Positions 5,893 to 5,901 of a stretch of DNA of 5,901 bases are shown piece by piece (the stretch's first letter is position 1; each line of letters opens with the position of its first letter). Below the pieces are notes generated by a model. The model was not told where the DNA came from, did no database searches, and saw only the letters and a program-made list of their open reading frames with translations. The translations under genes were made by a program, and so were the position numbers. Where the stretch lies: contig CAJKZK010000105.1 of assembly GCA_905204225.1 (NCBI GenBank), forward strand, positions 1 through 5,901, written 5' to 3'. The stretch comes from an uncultured Bacillota bacterium. GTDB taxonomy: Bacteria > Bacillota_I > Bacilli_A > RFN20 > CAG-449.

Positions 5893-5901
5893 TTTATTGT
5901 T

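Overview
This is a very AT-rich chromosomal window (by eye about a fifth to a quarter G+C) from what looks like a low-GC Bacillota lineage. Possible sources are a gut Erysipelotrichia or RF39-type relative of the Mollicutes. The evidence is extreme AT codon bias, AGGAG-type ribosome binding sites, genes packed end to end, a lipoprotein with a Gram-positive-style lipobox, and a DUF2089-type small protein. The code appears to be standard (TGA = stop). No in-frame TGA interrupts any of the conserved families, tryptophan is always TGG, and TGA ends two genes. The lineage assignment is inference.

Layout: the window has one divergent promoter region (about 2229-2441). To its left, on the minus strand, lies a two-gene operon encoding a PlsC-like lysophosphatidate acyltransferase and a DagK/YegS-type lipid kinase. 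The two genes overlap by 4 nt (ATGA), and a clear intrinsic terminator follows at 505-533. Both enzymes would make phosphatidic acid, one by acylation and one by phosphorylation of diacylglycerol. Downstream, with its own good sigma-A-type promoter (412-440), is the first part of an unrecognised lipoprotein that runs off the left edge.

To the right, on the plus strand, a probable operon starts with a 457-aa Fic-fold-like protein. Its catalytic motif is badly degenerate (His to Lys, and the Gly-Asn-Gly-Arg loop mostly lost), but it keeps a C-terminal winged-helix-like domain. Next come a 78-aa single-span membrane protein and the radical SAM heme chaperone HemW, whose start overlaps the membrane gene. 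After a 59-bp gap with a plausible promoter, a second group begins: a DUF2089-like helix-turn-helix protein, an 84-aa multi-span membrane protein overlapping it by 4 nt, and a 40-codon hydrophobic ORF. That last ORF resembles the first half of the 84-aa protein and stops at a TAA near the window end.

The points most worth a second look are the pseudo-Fic protein, the possible tandem duplication of the small membrane gene with an in-frame stop, and the inverted repeat in the divergent promoter region. I see no RNA genes, CRISPR arrays, insertion sequences or phage features.
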